Origin: Cytobacillus sp. S13-E01
GTDB lineage: Bacteria > Bacillota > Bacilli > Bacillales > Bacillaceae_L
Length of the DNA: 46,040 nucleotides
Assembly: GCF_029193815.1 (NCBI RefSeq)
Contig: NZ_JARFVC010000033.1
Location: forward strand, 1-46,040
Reading direction: 5' to 3'
Of the stretch, positions 44,808 through 46,040 are shown one piece after another (the stretch's first letter is position 1; each line of letters begins with the position of its first letter). A program made the position numbers and the translations under genes. The notes beneath the pieces are model-generated. The model saw only the letters and a list, made by a program, of their open reading frames with translations, was not told the origin of the DNA and ran no database searches.

Positions 44808-45899
44808 ATGACAAATGATGTACTAGCATCAAGTTTCGAGAAAAATGAAGAAATTACCGAGTCGAAAGCCAACGATATTAGATTACAACTTCGTCAGGAA
44901 CCTGAGGTTATTAAGTTAGCGCAACAAATAGACGTGAAAAACCAAATGGAATTATTGGAATTTGGAAAAGAACCTGCTGTTTTAATTTCACAGTTTTCGG
45001 ATCGAATTTTATCAATGATTCAAACAAGTAGTGTAACGGATTCAGGTGAAATGTTAAAGCAAATCGGAAAGATTATGGATCGCTTTGATAAGAAGGATTT
45101 TGAAGAACAAAAAGGTGGTCTACTCAGTAAATTATTTAAACGAAGTAATGGAATGGTTGAAAAAATCTTCGGTAAATATCAAACCTTAGGTGGAGAAATT
45201 GAGAAAGTTCATGTTGAAATCTCAAAATATAAGGATGAAATGACTAGATCGACAGTGACACTAGAAGAAATGTATGAAAGTAACATTAACTACTACATGT
45301 CACTGGAAAAGTATGTGGTGGCAGGACAAATTAAATTAGAAGAACTAACTACCTTAGTACCATCGTATGAGCAAAAGGCAGCAAATGGTGATCAGATGGC
45401 ACAATTACAAGTAGATACACTAAAAAATGCAATTCAGACACTAGAGGAACGAATTTACGATTTAGAAATGGCTCGTATGGTTTCACTACAAACTGCTCCA
45501 CAAATCCGTTTACTACAACGTGGTAATACAAAGCTTATTGGCAAAATTAATTCAGCGTTTGTTATTACGATTCCAATTTTCAAGAATGGTATCATCCAAG
45601 CTGTAACGGCAAAGCGCCAAAAACTTGTTGCTGATTCTATGAGTGAATTAGATCGTCGTACAAACGAAATGTTAAAGCGAAATGCTGAAAACATTTCTAG
45701 TCAAAGTGTAGAGATTGCTAAACTAGCTGGTAGACCAAGCATTAAAATTGAAACGATTGAAGAGTCATGGAATACAATCGTAAAAGGAATGCAGGAAACA
45801 AAATCGATCGAAGAAGAAAACAAGCGACTTCGTGAAGATGGTTTAAAACGCATTACCCAGTTGCAGGATAATTTAAAGCAAATCGCACAACAAAAATAG
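44808..45899 (+). CDS. yceH: TelA/KlaA-family toxic-anion resistance protein (YceH-like)
   Basis: A 363-residue, mainly helical cytosolic protein of the TelA family. Family members are associated with tellurite and other toxic anions and with cell-envelope stress; the mechanism is unclear. Visible are the long coiled-coil stretches, the KLFKRSNGMVEKIFGKYQTL region and the conserved ITIPIFKNGIIQAVTAKRQK block followed by LDRRTNEMLKRNAE. TTGGAGTG lies before the ATG. It is the last gene of the locus and ends at a strong terminator, 45903-45928. Confidence 0.92.
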   Translation: MTNDVLASSFEKNEEITESKANDIRLQLRQEPEVIKLAQQIDVKNQMELLEFGKEPAVLISQFSDRILSMIQTSSVTDSGEMLKQIGKIMDRFDKKDFEEQKGGLLSKLFKRSNGMVEKIFGKYQTLGGEIEKVHVEISKYKDEMTRSTVTLEEMYESNINYYMSLEKYVVAGQIKLEELTTLVPSYEQKAANGDQMAQLQVDTLKNAIQTLEERIYDLEMARMVSLQTAPQIRLLQRGNTKLIGKINSAFVITIPIFKNGIIQAVTAKRQKLVADSMSELDRRTNEMLKRNAENISSQSVEIAKLAGRPSIKIETIEESWNTIVKGMQETKSIEEENKRLREDGLKRITQLQDNLKQIAQQK

Positions 45900-45902
45900 T
45901 GT

Positions 45903-45928
45903 ACTCCTCCTTTTAGGAGGAGTCTTTT
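45903..45928 (+). terminator. Terminator of the Ter locus
   Basis: ACTCCTCC (45903-45910) and AGGAGGAGT (45915-45923) form a GC-rich stem, followed by CTTTTT. Confidence 0.9.
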
Positions 45929-45956
45929 TAAAAGATAACAAAAAGTTTGTATCTAG

Positions 45957-46040
45957 TTTTAGTGTCTAGCTCCGGGTGCCTAGAAACGAGGAGAAACTTC
46001 AACTCCTCCTACAGAAGCAAAGAACGCTTCTTTCGGCGGA
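45957..46040. repeat. Dispersed Bacillus intergenic repeat at the window end
   Basis: The segment begins GTGTCTAGCTCCGGGTGCCTAG, written here as GTGTCTAGCTCC plus GGGTGCCTAG. It contains AGGAG/CTCCT and AAGC/GCTT hairpin arms, and it continues past the window. This is the style of a widespread intergenic repeat in Bacillus genomes, not a gene. Confidence 0.5.

Overview
The window looks like chromosomal DNA from an AT-rich Gram-positive spore-former of the Bacillaceae (Bacillus / Neobacillus type). The evidence is the low GC of nearly all genes, AGGAGG-like ribosome binding sites, GTG and TTG starts, dispersed hairpin repeats of a kind common in Bacillus, and several Bacillus gene sets (yceC-H, yqhH-yqhG, galE). 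No rRNA or tRNA gene and no CRISPR array was recognised. Functions are assigned by reading motifs; no database search was run.

Layout. 1-3392: a PPOX-type flavoprotein, a non-coding MITE-like element with inverted ends and a 10-bp target duplication (1096-1791), and a YbdG-like MscS channel. 3739-6884: a phage- or plasmid-like replication remnant (DnaD-like protein, frameshifted DnaB-like helicase, unknown protein) and an orphan Phd/YefM antitoxin. 7218-14781: a mixed accessory stretch with membrane and small unknown proteins, a decayed transposase, a GNAT acetyltransferase, a YgjP-type metallopeptidase, an ABC-F pseudogene, a DHA2 drug exporter and a DUF1456 protein. 15032-15786: a GC-rich two-gene membrane operon that looks foreign. 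16005-17057: twenty tandem 51-bp units. 17070-20340 (minus): a two-component system, then galE with a wrecked galK upstream. 20496-27126: SelO, the SNF2 helicase/YqhG pair and a DUF1646 transporter. 27485-28084: a second, diverged 51-bp array behind a DUF2254 gene. 29739-33592: a FadR-type regulator controlling itself and a mannonate-dehydratase-like gene, a two-helix TctB-like stub, and an IS4-type element inserted on that stub's stop codon. 34241-45899: a large Ter (tellurite/general stress) locus.

The Ter locus is the best-organised functional unit. It combines three TerD proteins, TerC, YceG and TelA/YceH with a biosynthetic module: an ATP-grasp ligase, an HpcH/citrate-lyase-like aldolase, a PRTase-TRSP protein, a StiP/PRTase-like protein with a PELOTA domain, and a HAD phosphatase. 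The aldolase to HAD genes overlap one another, which implies translational coupling. Comparative genomics of Ter systems has proposed that such modules make a nucleoside-like metabolite; the product is not visible from sequence. A hairpin-rich spacer separates TerC from the module.

The most unusual unexplained structure is the pair of 51-bp arrays. Both lie directly behind the stop codon of a minus-strand gene and start from the same ~50-bp leader. Read in the direction of that gene, most units contain a small GC stem followed by a T run, so they could act as serial terminators, RNA-stabilising hairpins or a mobile repeat family.
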